A stretch of 64,000 bases of DNA from Terriglobia bacterium (GCA_020072815.1 JAIQGE010000011.1:62001-126000); one strand, 5' to 3'; positions 32,553-41,363 are shown, numbered from the stretch's first letter. Numbers and translations: made by a program. Notes: generated by a model from the sequence alone, not told the origin.

Positions 32553-33913
32553 CGCCCACCTCCCGCGGCCGCCACGTCGGGGTCCCCAACACGAGTTCCG
32601 CGTGACGGGACGTTGACGCCCGCCAGCTTCTGCTCCAGGTATTCTTCAAACGCCGCCAGCTTGGGTGCGATCGGCTCGGAGGCTTCGTAGCGCCCGGCCA
32701 GAGCATCGGTGGTCTTGAGGCCGTTGCCGGTGATGCATAGGACGGTGGTTTCCTCCGGCTTGATGCGCCCTTGCGCGTAGAGCTTGCGCGCCGATGCCAC
32801 GGTGACTCCGCCTGCTGTCTCGGTGAATATGCCTTCGCTTTCGGCAAGCAGCGCGATGCCGTCCACAATCTCCGCGTCGCTCGCGTCTTCCGCCCAGCCG
32901 CCGCTGCCGGCGATGGTGCGCGCCGCGTAGAATCCGTCCGCCGGGTTGCCGATGGCCAGCGAGCGCGCGATGGTCGCCGGCTTCTGCGGCGTGATCTCAT
33001 GGCTGCCAGCTTTCACCGCGGTGCTGATGGGGCTGCATCCCGTGGCTTGCGCGCCAAAAAACTTCACGTTCTTCGGCTCTACCAGGCCAAGTTCAATGAG
33101 TTCCTTGAAAGCCTTATGGATTTTGGTGATCAACGACCCGCCGGCCATGGGCACGACCACGTTGTCCGGCAGCCGCCAGCCCAGTTGCTCGGCGATTTCA
33201 TAGCCCACGGTCTTCGATCCTTCCGCGTAGTACGGACGCAGGTTCACGTTGACGAAGCCCCAGCGGTGCTTGTCGGCAATCTGCGAGCACAGGCGGTTCA
33301 CGTGATCGTAGTTCCCGGCAATGCGCACGATCTGCGCGCCGTAAACTTCCGTTCCCAGGATTTTTGCCGGCTCCAGGTCGGCGGGAATAAACACGCAGGC
33401 CTTGAACCCGCCGCGGGCGGCTTGCGCGGCAACAGCGTTGGCCAGGTTGCCGGTGGAAGAGCAACTCACGATCTCGAATCCGAAATGGCGGGCCTGGGTG
33501 AGCGCCACGGCGACTACGCGGTCCTTGAAGCTGAGAGTAGGGAAGCAGGACGCGTCATTCTTGAGGTAGAGAGACTTGCTGCGCAGGCTTGTGCCGGAAG
33601 ATGCTGCGCTGGGGAACGCGTCGCCCAGGTTGGCAGCCTTGACCAGAGGCGTAAAGCCGACGGGAAGCGACGCGTCGTACTGCTCCGGCAGCGGCAGCAG
33701 TTCTTTGTAGCGCCACAGGGTGGTGGCGCGCCGGGCAATCACGTCGCGGCTGATCTCTTTCTTGATCGCCGCCAGGTCGTAGACCACCTCCAGCGGGGCG
33801 AAACATTTCTGGCAGAAGGAAATCGGCTGGTTGCCCCACAGGGTGTGGCATTCGCGACATCGCAGTTCGTAGCGTTGTCCGCCTGTTTGCGGTTCGTGAC
33901 GTTGGGTGCTCAT
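32549..33913 (-). CDS. Threonine-synthase-like PLP enzyme
   Basis: The 454-residue protein begins with a zinc ribbon (RCRECHTLWG, CQKCFAPLEVVYDL). It then has GFTPLVKAANLGDAF, LKNDASCFPTLSFKDRVVAVALTQA with the PLP lysine, CSSTGNLANAVAAQAARGG and VPMAGGSLITKIHKAFKEL. It differs from the operon thrC at 18377 in the active-site loop. It is coupled to a sulfur-carrier gene and sits behind a Met/Cys-rich leader, so it may use the thiocarboxylate as sulfur donor to make cysteine or homocysteine. An insertion with SSGTSLRSKSL lies before the LKND motif. Plain threonine synthase activity remains possible. Confidence 0.88.
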   Translation of the reverse strand: MSTQRHEPQTGGQRYELRCRECHTLWGNQPISFCQKCFAPLEVVYDLAAIKKEISRDVIARRATTLWRYKELLPLPEQYDASLPVGFTPLVKAANLGDAFPSAASSGTSLRSKSLYLKNDASCFPTLSFKDRVVAVALTQARHFGFEIVSCSSTGNLANAVAAQAARGGFKACVFIPADLEPAKILGTEVYGAQIVRIAGNYDHVNRLCSQIADKHRWGFVNVNLRPYYAEGSKTVGYEIAEQLGWRLPDNVVVPMAGGSLITKIHKAFKELIELGLVEPKNVKFFGAQATGCSPISTAVKAGSHEITPQKPATIARSLAIGNPADGFYAARTIAGSGGWAEDASDAEIVDGIALLAESEGIFTETAGGVTVASARKLYAQGRIKPEETTVLCITGNGLKTTDALAGRYEASEPIAPKLAAFEEYLEQKLAGVNVPSRGTRVGDPDVAAAGGGR

Positions 33914-33961
33914 AGTTGCTCTTCTCTCAATCTTGCCGCCCAGGGCTCTTGTCTGCGGGCC

Positions 33962-34001
33962 CTAAAAAGCACAAAACCCGCTTGCCCTGAGGCAGCGGGT
34001 T
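33962..34001 (-). terminator. Attenuator terminator before the ThrC-like gene
   Basis: On the minus strand AACCCGC pairs with GCGGGTT, extended by GCC/GGC around a CTGA loop with one bulge, followed by TTTTGTGCTTTTTAG. It lies 27 bases after the leader stop. Confidence 0.85.
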
Positions 34002-34027
34002 CAAAAATTGCTGAATGAAGCTTTGCT

Positions 34028-34111
34028 TTATGAACCTTTCTGCCTTGGTGTGGACACACGCATAGCCATGGTGTGACAGCACATGGCCATGTTGGCGACA
34101 GGTTGGAACAT
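34028..34111 (-). CDS. Met/Cys-rich leader peptide
   Basis: ATG 34111 opens a 27-residue frame that reads MFQPVANMAMCCHTMAMRV and then STPRQKGS: five Met and two adjacent Cys in the first 17 residues. The ATG lies 9 nt after TATAGT, so the message may be leaderless. A terminator follows. Such composition fits sensing of methionine and/or cysteine supply, before the ThrC-like/sulfur-carrier operon. Confidence 0.78.
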   Translation of the reverse strand: MFQPVANMAMCCHTMAMRVSTPRQKGS

Positions 34112-34120
34112 CAGGTCACT

Positions 34121-34150
34121 ACTATATATAAGGAGAGCGGGAGGAGGCAA
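34121..34150 (-). promoter_or_regulatory. Promoter of the ThrC-like/sulfur-carrier operon
   Basis: On the minus strand TTGCCT (34150-34145), an 18-base spacer and TATAGT (34126-34121). The start of transcription is expected within two or three bases of the leader ATG. Confidence 0.7.
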
Positions 34151-34296
34151 GGGGAATTGCCAAAATCGCCGGGATTGCCAAAATTGATAATTGCAAGAAG
34201 TCTCGTGCGCTGATCAGCGTCTATCCGCGTGAATCCGCGGCAGGCTCTCGCTTTTCCGATCACCCGATCACCAGATCGCCGGATCACCCGATCCGC

Positions 34297-35157
34297 CTAG
34301 CTGGTCATCAACTCCCTCGCTCTGATCGTCGTTTTGATCACGGCGTTCATCAGCGTGACGCGCAGTCCGCCTTTTTCCAGTTCGATCAAGCCTTCAATGG
34401 TGCATCCGGCGGGAGTGGTGACTGCGTCCTTGAGCAGCGCCGGATGGTGCCCGGTTTCCAGCGCCAGTTTGGCGGAACCAAACAGCGTCTGCGCAGCCAG
34501 CATGGTCGCCAGCTCGCGTGGCAGGCCCACGCTCACGCCGGCTTCCGCGAGCGACTCCAGAATCACAAACGTGAATGCCGGGCCGCTGGCGGAGAGCGCC
34601 GTGATGGCGTCAAAATGTTTTTCGTCCACGATCACCGCGCGGCCCACGCTTTCAAACAGGCGCTTGGCGTTTTCCAGGTGGTCTTTGCGGACGGACTTCC
34701 CTGCGCACAGGGCCGTCATGGCCGCTCCCACCATGGCCGGCGTGTTGGGCATGGCGCGGATCACGTGCGCGTCTTTTCCCACCTTCTGCTCAATGAAGCC
34801 CGTGGTGGTGGACGCGGCAATGGAGATGAGGAGCGTGTCCGGGCCCAGCACCGGCATGATCTCTTCCAGCAACTGCGCCAAGGCCTGGGGCTTCACCGCC
34901 AGCACGATGGTGGGCGCGCCCTGCGCGGCTGCACGGTTGTCCGTGGTCACGGAAACGCCGCCCAGTTCGCGCGAGAGTTCCCGGCGATGCTCTTCATGCT
35001 GCACCGTGGCCACGGCTTCGCCCTTGGTGATCAGGCCGTGCTGCAGAAATCCCTGGAGCAGGATGGTGCCCATCTTGCCGCAGCCCAGCACAGCGATCTT
35101 CTTTTTTGCAGCCGTGGCGGCAGTCTGGGTCTGGGTCTTGGTTGCCGATGAAGTCAT
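34297..35157 (-). CDS. proC: Pyrroline-5-carboxylate reductase
   Basis: KIAVLGCGKMGTILLQGFLQHGL is the NADP-binding start. DTLLISIAASTTTGFIEQ, VIRAMPNTPAMVGAAMTALCAG and the C-terminal signature LLKDAVTTPAGCTIEGLIELEKGGLR complete the family pattern. The enzyme makes proline from pyrroline-5-carboxylate. At 286 residues the length is normal, with a short Thr/Ala-rich N-terminal extension. It is a single gene downstream of the selenoprotein pair on the same strand. Confidence 0.95.
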   Translation of the reverse strand: MTSSATKTQTQTAATAAKKKIAVLGCGKMGTILLQGFLQHGLITKGEAVATVQHEEHRRELSRELGGVSVTTDNRAAAQGAPTIVLAVKPQALAQLLEEIMPVLGPDTLLISIAASTTTGFIEQKVGKDAHVIRAMPNTPAMVGAAMTALCAGKSVRKDHLENAKRLFESVGRAVIVDEKHFDAITALSASGPAFTFVILESLAEAGVSVGLPRELATMLAAQTLFGSAKLALETGHHPALLKDAVTTPAGCTIEGLIELEKGGLRVTLMNAVIKTTIRARELMTS

Positions 35158-35255
35158 CTGTGTTGGTTTCCTTTCGCGTAGCGCTCACAAAATAGCCCAG
35201 TTGGGCGCGCAGGGGCAAGCGCGGAACATCGGCCATAACTGGCTTCAGTCAATGG

Positions 35256-35786
35256 TCACTTAGGTGCGACGGTAAGCCGCTTCACGATCTCGCCAATCAC
35301 CGCGTCCGCGCGCGCGGCGATTTGCTGCGGCGTCTGGTCCTGGATGGGATGCTGGACGTAAACCGCGTCTAACCCCGGACGTCCCAGCGCGCCGGCCTGA
35401 ATCCGCGCCGGCGACATGAACTCCGTGGTGGCCACGGCCACCGCGGGCACTCCCAGATTTTCCAGCCTTACGGTATCGTGCAAACTGCACGTGGTGCACG
35501 ACCCTCAATCGGCCAGGCCTTCCACCACCGCGTCCATGGCGCGCAGTTGTTCGATGATCTGCGCCGGAGCGTTCTTGGTGTAGGTGGGCTTTTTCAGGCG
35601 TACGATTTCCGCAGCTTCGTAACGCGAGCGCAGCAGTTCTTCCAGGCGGTCAAGGAACAGGCTTCCGCCCGGCTTGCTGATGTCCAGCAGTCCGATCTTT
35701 TTGCCTTTGAGCGAAGCCAGGCGCGGCGGCGGCGCGGCCGCGGTGGCCACGTTTTCATTTCCCGGATGAACAATGGTTATGGGCAT
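35256..35786 (-). CDS. UGSC-family selenoprotein (in-frame TGA as Sec)
   Basis: The reading frame from ATG 35786 runs through a TGA at 35507-35505 (residue 94) and on in the same frame to a true stop at 35256, 176 residues in all. Around the TGA the protein reads VVEGLAD-U-GSCTTCSLHDTVRLE, the motif that gives the UGSC selenoprotein family its name. The N-terminal half has GLLDISKPGG and FLDRLEELL; the C-terminal half has AVAVATTEF and VQHPIQDQTPQQI. ATG 35786 is preferred because AGAGG lies 9 nt upstream; ATG 35792 is the alternative. A thioredoxin-type fusion is encoded 12 bases upstream. The biochemical role is unknown, probably redox. Confidence 0.88.
35475..35502 (-). promoter_or_regulatory. 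Candidate bacterial SECIS hairpin
   Basis: Two bases after the UGA, GUCGUGC can pair with GCACGAU (7 pairs including one G-U) around a 14-base loop. Bacterial SECIS elements sit directly after the UGA within the coding sequence and need an apical stem-loop read by SelB. Position fits; specificity cannot be judged by eye. Confidence 0.5.
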
Positions 35787-35798
35787 TAGCATCAACCT

Positions 35799-37415
35799 CT
35801 ACTTGGGTGGAATCGGATACGTGACCAACTGGCTTCCCGTGGGTCCGGTGGTCCAACTGCCCAGCACGGCGGAAAATTTTCCCGCCGTCCCGCCGGACAC
35901 CACAATGTGAATGGACTCCGGAGCGCGAAACTTCTGGTAGCACGGTTCGCCCTGCACCATGATCTCACGATAGTGCGCAACCAACTGCGTGCCTTCGCCG
36001 TGGTCCGGCGTGGCGTAGTAGCGTTTGGGAATTCCGGTGTTCTCAAAAAGAAATTGGCGGACTTGATTCTTGGTGAAGCCGTCGCGGAACAGAGTCTTTG
36101 CATGTTCCGGACACAGTACCACCACAGCTTCATGGTTCATGCAGGCGCGGTAGCTCCACACCGTGGCCAGCGCCTGGCAGATCGCGAACAGCACCACGCT
36201 GCCTTTTTGCGCCGTGTGCTCGCTCACGCCGCGGGGAGGCTCAGCGGCGAACAGGCTCAACGCGCTCTGGGTACGCTCGAAGCCGCGGTCCACGTGGAAG
36301 GGTTCCCAGGGATTTTCTTCTTCATTTTCCGCGATGCACGATGAAAACTTTCCCGGGTTGCCCAGCGCGGACATGTCAATCCCGTCCGGGCGCGCGCCGC
36401 CGATATTCAGCAGAATCAGTTGCAGAGCGCGGCCCAGCGTGCTGTTGGCGCGGGCCACGTTGCTGAAGACGTTTTGCCTGGACCAGAAACCCAGTTCCTG
36501 CCGCACCGGGCCGTTGATGACGATGAGCGGCGCGGCAAAATGCGTAGTGGCCTGCACGCCGTGGGCGTTGAAGTTTTCGTCGCACACGGCGCGGACCAGG
36601 GGCAGCAGGACGCGCATCAGCTCCGGACGGCATCCGGCCATCACCGCGTTGGCGGCAATTTTTTCGACCGTGGCTTCGCCGTACACGGGAGGCACGCGGG
36701 CGACCACGCTCTCCGCCGCCAGCCCGGACGCCTGCACCAGGGCAGCGACTTTGGCTTCCGTCGGCGGGACCACGGGCAGCGCGTCGCCGAATTTCTGAAA
36801 GCAGTATTCGTAGGGATCGTCGGTGTCGGCCAAGCTGATTCGGCTGGCTGGCTCGCCGATCCGACGCAAGAGCGGGGCCGCAGTTGCGCCGGTGACTTCC
36901 GGCGTTCCGCCCACTGGCTCCGCCGGTTCGTCCGCCGCTGGTTCGCCGCCACCTGGTTCCCCGCCTGGTTCAAGGTGCCGCGAACCGCATCCCGGCTTCC
37001 AGGCGGGCACGCCGTCATCCATGGGGGCAATGGATTTTTGGCCCAGGGACGCCGCCAGGGCATTCAGACCCGCTTTGTCCAGGCCCACCAGAGTGCTCTG
37101 CACGTTGCCGTTTTCGTCCAGCAGAAACATGGTCGGCACGGACTGAGGATCATAGGCCCGCGTTAGTTTCAGGCCGCGGTCCACGGTCACCGGGTAGCTG
37201 ATATTTAGTTGTTCCGTGAAGGCCCGCGTGCGTGTCTCATCATCTTGAGAGAGGCCAAGCACCTGTACCGGGCCGGACGCCAGGGAATTCAGGTAAGGCA
37301 GCGCGAGCTGGCAGGTGGGGCAGTCGGTCTCAAAAAACACCAGCAGGGCCTTTTTGCCGGGCTGGTATCCGGGCAGGGATAGCAGGTTGGGGCGCTCGTC
37401 CATCACTCTGACCAT
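35799..37415 (-). CDS. Thioredoxin-like domain fused to UGSC-associated domain
   Basis: Residues 1-130 form a TlpA/AhpC-type thioredoxin fold with the FFETDCPTCQLALPYL redox site (CxxC). A Pro/Gly/Glu-rich linker follows. Residues about 205-538 form a large domain with FGDALPVVPPTEAKV, GCRPELMRVLLPLV, NSTLGRALQLILLNIGG, ENEEENPWEPFH and VVSGGTAGKFSAVLGSW. No signal peptide is seen. The gene lies directly upstream of the selenoprotein gene, with 12 bases between them, so the two are surely one operon. A joint thiol/selenol redox reaction is a fair inference. Confidence 0.72.
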   Translation of the reverse strand: MVRVMDERPNLLSLPGYQPGKKALLVFFETDCPTCQLALPYLNSLASGPVQVLGLSQDDETRTRAFTEQLNISYPVTVDRGLKLTRAYDPQSVPTMFLLDENGNVQSTLVGLDKAGLNALAASLGQKSIAPMDDGVPAWKPGCGSRHLEPGGEPGGGEPAADEPAEPVGGTPEVTGATAAPLLRRIGEPASRISLADTDDPYEYCFQKFGDALPVVPPTEAKVAALVQASGLAAESVVARVPPVYGEATVEKIAANAVMAGCRPELMRVLLPLVRAVCDENFNAHGVQATTHFAAPLIVINGPVRQELGFWSRQNVFSNVARANSTLGRALQLILLNIGGARPDGIDMSALGNPGKFSSCIAENEEENPWEPFHVDRGFERTQSALSLFAAEPPRGVSEHTAQKGSVVLFAICQALATVWSYRACMNHEAVVVLCPEHAKTLFRDGFTKNQVRQFLFENTGIPKRYYATPDHGEGTQLVAHYREIMVQGEPCYQKFRAPESIHIVVSGGTAGKFSAVLGSWTTGPTGSQLVTYPIPPK

Positions 37416-37743
37416 CGCTATGAAAGGTTAACAGAAGCGGGCAGGAGGTATGCGCGCTCCCTGGCAGGTACCGGCCATTGTCATTGAGCAATGGCAAGCT
37501 GCGATTTGCCGGTTGCAAGTAGATGAAGGGAAGAGCTTTATGCGCGTAAGCCGTCCACGGACGGCCGCTCCAGGATTGCACTCGGAAAGCCTGGGCAAGC
37601 GAGTTTTTGTATATTTTTGGGACATTGCCGAACCACTTGTTAGAGTAGGAACATCTATATCTTTTCAAGGAAAGCACAGTCCCCCTAGGGCGGCCACCCA
37701 AAAATTTACAAATAGATTTAGTAGCGGGCGATAGGAGTTTCCC
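37416..37743. other. Intergenic region between divergent genes
   Basis: These 328 bases separate the thioredoxin fusion (minus) and the lipoprotein gene (plus). No gene is supported. A TAGGAG ribosome binding site lies before ATG 37744. Confidence 0.5.
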
Positions 37744-39093
37744 ATGGTTAGTCGAGCAGGCCAACGCCAGCTTGCGCGGAAGAGGTTCGCGTTCATTGTT
37801 GTCATTGTCATCTTACTAGCTGCTTTTGCCATGGCTGGATGCGGTGGAGGTGGCGCCACCGGCGGTGGAAATACGCCCACGCCAACCCCTACTCCAACTC
37901 CGCCCACGCCAACCCCCACGCCATTGCCCGCCGGCACCATTGAACTAAAAGTCCTGGACACCACGGTTTCTCCGGGCGGCATTTATCAATACCAGTTGGG
38001 CACCACTGAACCCAAGCCCATCGGGCATGGCAGCACGCGTCCGCAGGTGCCTACCGGACCGGTAGGGCCGGTGCGCGGCACGGCCATCAATGATCCCAGC
38101 GGAGTGGCCGCGGGCATCGCGGTGATCAACAGCTCCGGCATCTCCGTTCAACTGGTGGGAGCAAACCTGAATTCCACTTTGGGCACTAACATCGCCTATC
38201 CGCTGCTGACCATCTCCATGCCGGTGCTGAATACCGCCACGCCGGGGAGCACCTTTGTCACCAGCTTTGACGTTGCGAACTCTTCCTTCTTTGACGCCAG
38301 CAATGCGGCCTACACCACCATTCTTCAGCCGGCCAACGGCTCGCTGACCATTGATCAGGCCGGGCGGCCCTACGTGAGTGACCTGGTTCCTTCAGGCGGT
38401 CTGTTGCCTGACCGCACGGTGGTCAAGATTTTTGGCGCCAACTTTACCGCCAACACCCGCGTGGCGATTGAAGACACCACCATCTTCCCCGCTGACACAA
38501 CTCTGATCAGTTCATCGGAAATTGACGTGAAGATCTGCAACGGCACCATCCCGCCGGCTGCGACGTCCTGCCCCGGCGGCGGCCCGGCGCTGCAGTTGGA
38601 CGGCGAGCGCGTGCGCGTGCGCGACACCAGCTTCACGCCAACCAGCCAGATTGATTACTACACCTATTTGCGTTCGGACGACGTGGCCGGAACCAGCTCG
38701 AACACGCTGGTCACCCAGGTCCATCCTATGTACTCCCGCGTGACGTACACCACGGCCACCATACCGCTGGTGAACACGGGAACGCAGTTTACCGGGATGT
38801 CACTGCAGAACACGGCGGCCACCGATGCCACCATCAAGATTGAGCTGCTGAACTCGAGCAACGCCTCGCTGGCGCCGCCGGCAACGTTCTCGTTCATCTT
38901 GCCCGGCCTGTCCGGCGCAGCAACCGCGGGAAAGAGGATTACCCGCGACGTGATTGCGGACTGGTTCGGCGGCTCGGTACCCGCTGGCGCTGCCAACGTG
39001 AGGATGACTGTGAGTCCGGGCCCGGCGATCCAGGCCCTGGGAATGCTGGGCAACACCAGCACCGGAGTGGTCACGCCGGTGATTCCGCAGTAA
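37744..39093 (+). CDS. Secreted lipoprotein with Thr-Pro linker (449 aa)
   Basis: The N-terminal hydrophobic segment ends in a lipobox, FAMAGCGGG, for lipid attachment. A Gly-rich and then (T-P)n linker follows (residues about 45-65). The rest consists of beta-rich repeats, with GVAAGIAVINSSGISVQLVGANLNS, TVVKIFGANFTANTRVAIEDT (IPT/TIG-like) and TGMSLQNTAATDATIKIELLNSSNASLAPP. An outer-membrane or surface adhesion role is plausible. It is convergent with leuD, with a long inverted repeat between them. Confidence 0.75.
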   Translation: MVSRAGQRQLARKRFAFIVVIVILLAAFAMAGCGGGGATGGGNTPTPTPTPTPPTPTPTPLPAGTIELKVLDTTVSPGGIYQYQLGTTEPKPIGHGSTRPQVPTGPVGPVRGTAINDPSGVAAGIAVINSSGISVQLVGANLNSTLGTNIAYPLLTISMPVLNTATPGSTFVTSFDVANSSFFDASNAAYTTILQPANGSLTIDQAGRPYVSDLVPSGGLLPDRTVVKIFGANFTANTRVAIEDTTIFPADTTLISSSEIDVKICNGTIPPAATSCPGGGPALQLDGERVRVRDTSFTPTSQIDYYTYLRSDDVAGTSSNTLVTQVHPMYSRVTYTTATIPLVNTGTQFTGMSLQNTAATDATIKIELLNSSNASLAPPATFSFILPGLSGAATAGKRITRDVIADWFGGSVPAGAANVRMTVSPGPAIQALGMLGNTSTGVVTPVIPQ

Positions 39094-39104
39094 CAAAACC
39101 TTTA

Positions 39105-39186
39105 AACCACAAAGGACACGAAGGAACACGAAGGTGGCCTTAATTTGACGCAACCACCTTCGTGAACCTTTGTGTCCTTTGTGGTT
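39105..39186. terminator. Long imperfect inverted repeat, likely bidirectional terminator
   Basis: AACCACAAAGGACACGAAGG at 39105 and its near-complement ending GTGTCCTTTGTGGTT at 39186 form a stem of about 33 bp around a 16-base centre. It lies between two convergent genes, where a bidirectional terminator is expected. The sequence also resembles dispersed intergenic palindromes seen in many GC-rich genomes. Confidence 0.65.
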
Positions 39187-39192
39187 AGGTCC

Positions 39193-39783
39193 CTAGGTTT
39201 GTGAGCGGCGCCGTTCATACGCCGAGATTTCGGCTTCATGCTTCAGCGTCATGCCGATTTCATCCATGCCTTCCAGCAGGCACATGCGGCGGAAGGGTTC
39301 CACGGTAAATTTGGCGAGAAAGCCGTCAGTCGTGGATACTTCGCATCGTTCCAGATCAACTTTCACCATGAGCCGGTCGGCGGACGCGCGGACCATGAGC
39401 GATGCGATCTCATCAGGCTTCAGGGCCACGGCCAGCACGCCGTTTTTGGCGCAGTTGTTGGCGAAGATGTCAGCAAACGACGGTGCGATCACCGCGCGGA
39501 AGCCGTAGTCGCGCAGCGCCCACACCGCGTGCTCGCGCGACGATCCGCAGCCAAAGTTCTTCCCGGCAAGAAGAATGCTCGCGCCCGCGTACTGCAGGGC
39601 GTTGAGCGGGAACGCCGGGTTGGGTTTGCCTGCGGCATCAAAGCGCCAGTCATAGAAAAGGCATTCTCCGTAGCCGGTGCGCCCCGTGCGTTTGAGAAAC
39701 TGCTTGGGGATGATCTGGTCGGTGTCCACGTTCTCGCGTTCCAGCGGCGCGGCCAGCCCGGTATTTATGGTGAAGCTTTGCAT
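39193..39783 (-). CDS. leuD: 3-isopropylmalate dehydratase small subunit
   Basis: The 196-residue protein has ENVDTDQIIPKQFLKR near the start and GKNFGCGSSREHAVWALRDYGFRAVIAPSFADIFANNC, the substrate-contacting loop of the swivelling domain. It forms the isomerase with the LeuC protein and converts 2- to 3-isopropylmalate. It lies 161 bases downstream of leuC on the same strand. Confidence 0.96.
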   Translation of the reverse strand: MQSFTINTGLAAPLERENVDTDQIIPKQFLKRTGRTGYGECLFYDWRFDAAGKPNPAFPLNALQYAGASILLAGKNFGCGSSREHAVWALRDYGFRAVIAPSFADIFANNCAKNGVLAVALKPDEIASLMVRASADRLMVKVDLERCEVSTTDGFLAKFTVEPFRRMCLLEGMDEIGMTLKHEAEISAYERRRSQT

Positions 39784-39944
39784 TTCCGTTTTCGCTCCAA
39801 TCCTAATAGAGAGCGTTCAGGGGACCCAACAGCCACCCACGCCAAACACTCGTCATCCCGACGGCCGTTTATCGAACGCGCGATTTCTTCAGCGCGTGAG
39901 TAGGCCGGAGGGACCTTGCGTTTTGATTTTGCTCAGGGCAGCCT

Positions 39945-41354
39945 CTACGCCTTGTATCGCCAGTTCCTGATGTCCACAAAATGTCCCGCAACAGCGGCCG
40001 CGGCGGCCATCGCGGGACTGACCAAGTGGGTGCGACCACCGGCGCCCTGGCGTCCTTCAAAATTGCGGTTGCTGGTGGAAGCGCAACGCTCCCCCGGCTG
40101 CAAGCGGTCAGCATTCATACCCAGGCACATGGAGCACCCTGCTTCGCGCCACTCAAAGCCCGCGTCGCGAAAGATCGTGTGCAAACCCTCCAACTCCGCG
40201 GCGCGTTTGACTTGCTGCGAGCCGGGCACCACCATGGCCTGGATCCCTTGAAAAACTTTGTAGCCCTTGATGACTCTGGCCGCGGCGCGAATGTCTTCCA
40301 GACGCGCGTTGGTGCACGAGCCGATGAATACGCGGTCCACGGGGATTTCTTGAATGCGCGTTCCCGGACGCAGGTCCATGTATTCGAGAGCGCGCAGCAT
40401 GCCGTTGCGCTCGGAATCGTTGGCGGCGCGGTCCGGGTCGGGGACTTCACCGGTGACCGGCGCGGCCATGCCGGGATTGGTCCCCCAGGTGACGAACGGT
40501 GCAATGCGCGCGGCGTTGATTTCCACGGTGGCGTCAAACGTTGCTCCGGGATCAGTCTTCAGCGTTGCCCAATCGGCTTGAGCTTGCTGGAAATCTTTGG
40601 GGGCGAAGCGGCGTCCGCGGAGATAGTCAAACGTGGTCTGGTCGGGCGCGATCATCCCGGCGCGCGCTCCGGCTTCAATGCTCATGTTGCAGATGGTCAT
40701 GCGGGCTTCCATGGACAGCCCGCGGACGGCTTCGCCCGCGTATTCGATCACGTGGCCGGCGCCGCCGTCGGTGCCAATTTGCGCGATGAGCGCCAGGATC
40801 AAGTCTTTTGACGTGACCCCGGGTCCAACCCTGCCCGCGAAATTCACCAGCATGGTCTTCGGTTTCTTCTGCACCAGGCATTGCGTGGCCATCACGTGCT
40901 CGACTTCCGACGTGCCGATGCCGAAGGCCAGTGCGCCGAATGCGCCGTGCGTGCTGGTGTGGCTGTCACCGCAGACAATGGTCATCCCCGGCTGGGTCAG
41001 TCCCAGTTCCGGACCGATCACGTGGACAATGCCTTGCTCCGGCGCTTCCAGATCAAACAGCGGCACGCCGAACTCGCGGCAGTTCTGCCGCAGCGCTTCC
41101 ACCTGCGTGCGCGCCAGCGGATCTTCAATCACCATGCGGTTGCCGGTAGTGGGGATGTTGTGGTCCACGGTGGCAAAGGTGAGGTCGGGGCGGCGCAGCT
41201 TGCGTCCAGCGACGCGCAGGCCTTCAAACGCTTGCGGCGAGGTGACTTCATGGACCAGATGCAAGTCTATATAAAGGATGGTGGAGCCTTCCGGCCCGGC
41301 GCAGACGGTGTGGCGGTCCCAGATTTTTTCGAACAGCGTGCGAGCCGGCATCAA
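39945..41354 (-). CDS. leuC: 3-isopropylmalate dehydratase large subunit
   Basis: The 469-residue aconitase-family protein shows the 4Fe-4S cysteines in [12 protein letters not shown] and [44 protein letters not shown]-type sequence is present in the first half, and [28 protein letters not shown] near the end. It is the catalytic subunit of leucine synthesis with LeuD. It follows leuB by 9 bases. Confidence 0.97.
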   Translation of the reverse strand: MMPARTLFEKIWDRHTVCAGPEGSTILYIDLHLVHEVTSPQAFEGLRVAGRKLRRPDLTFATVDHNIPTTGNRMVIEDPLARTQVEALRQNCREFGVPLFDLEAPEQGIVHVIGPELGLTQPGMTIVCGDSHTSTHGAFGALAFGIGTSEVEHVMATQCLVQKKPKTMLVNFAGRVGPGVTSKDLILALIAQIGTDGGAGHVIEYAGEAVRGLSMEARMTICNMSIEAGARAGMIAPDQTTFDYLRGRRFAPKDFQQAQADWATLKTDPGATFDATVEINAARIAPFVTWGTNPGMAAPVTGEVPDPDRAANDSERNGMLRALEYMDLRPGTRIQEIPVDRVFIGSCTNARLEDIRAAARVIKGYKVFQGIQAMVVPGSQQVKRAAELEGLHTIFRDAGFEWREAGCSMCLGMNADRLQPGERCASTSNRNFEGRQGAGGRTHLVSPAMAAAAAVAGHFVDIRNWRYKA

Positions 41355-41363
41355 AGTCCTCGA

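Noticed and set aside
32771-34018. 415-residue open frame opposite the ThrC-like gene
   Set aside because: It is the antisense of a clear PLP enzyme, with Arg/Ala/Gly-rich chance composition.
35256-35483. Separate 75-residue gene downstream of the selenoprotein N-terminal half
   Set aside because: It is the C-terminal half of the UGSC selenoprotein, in frame across the TGA, without its own start signal.
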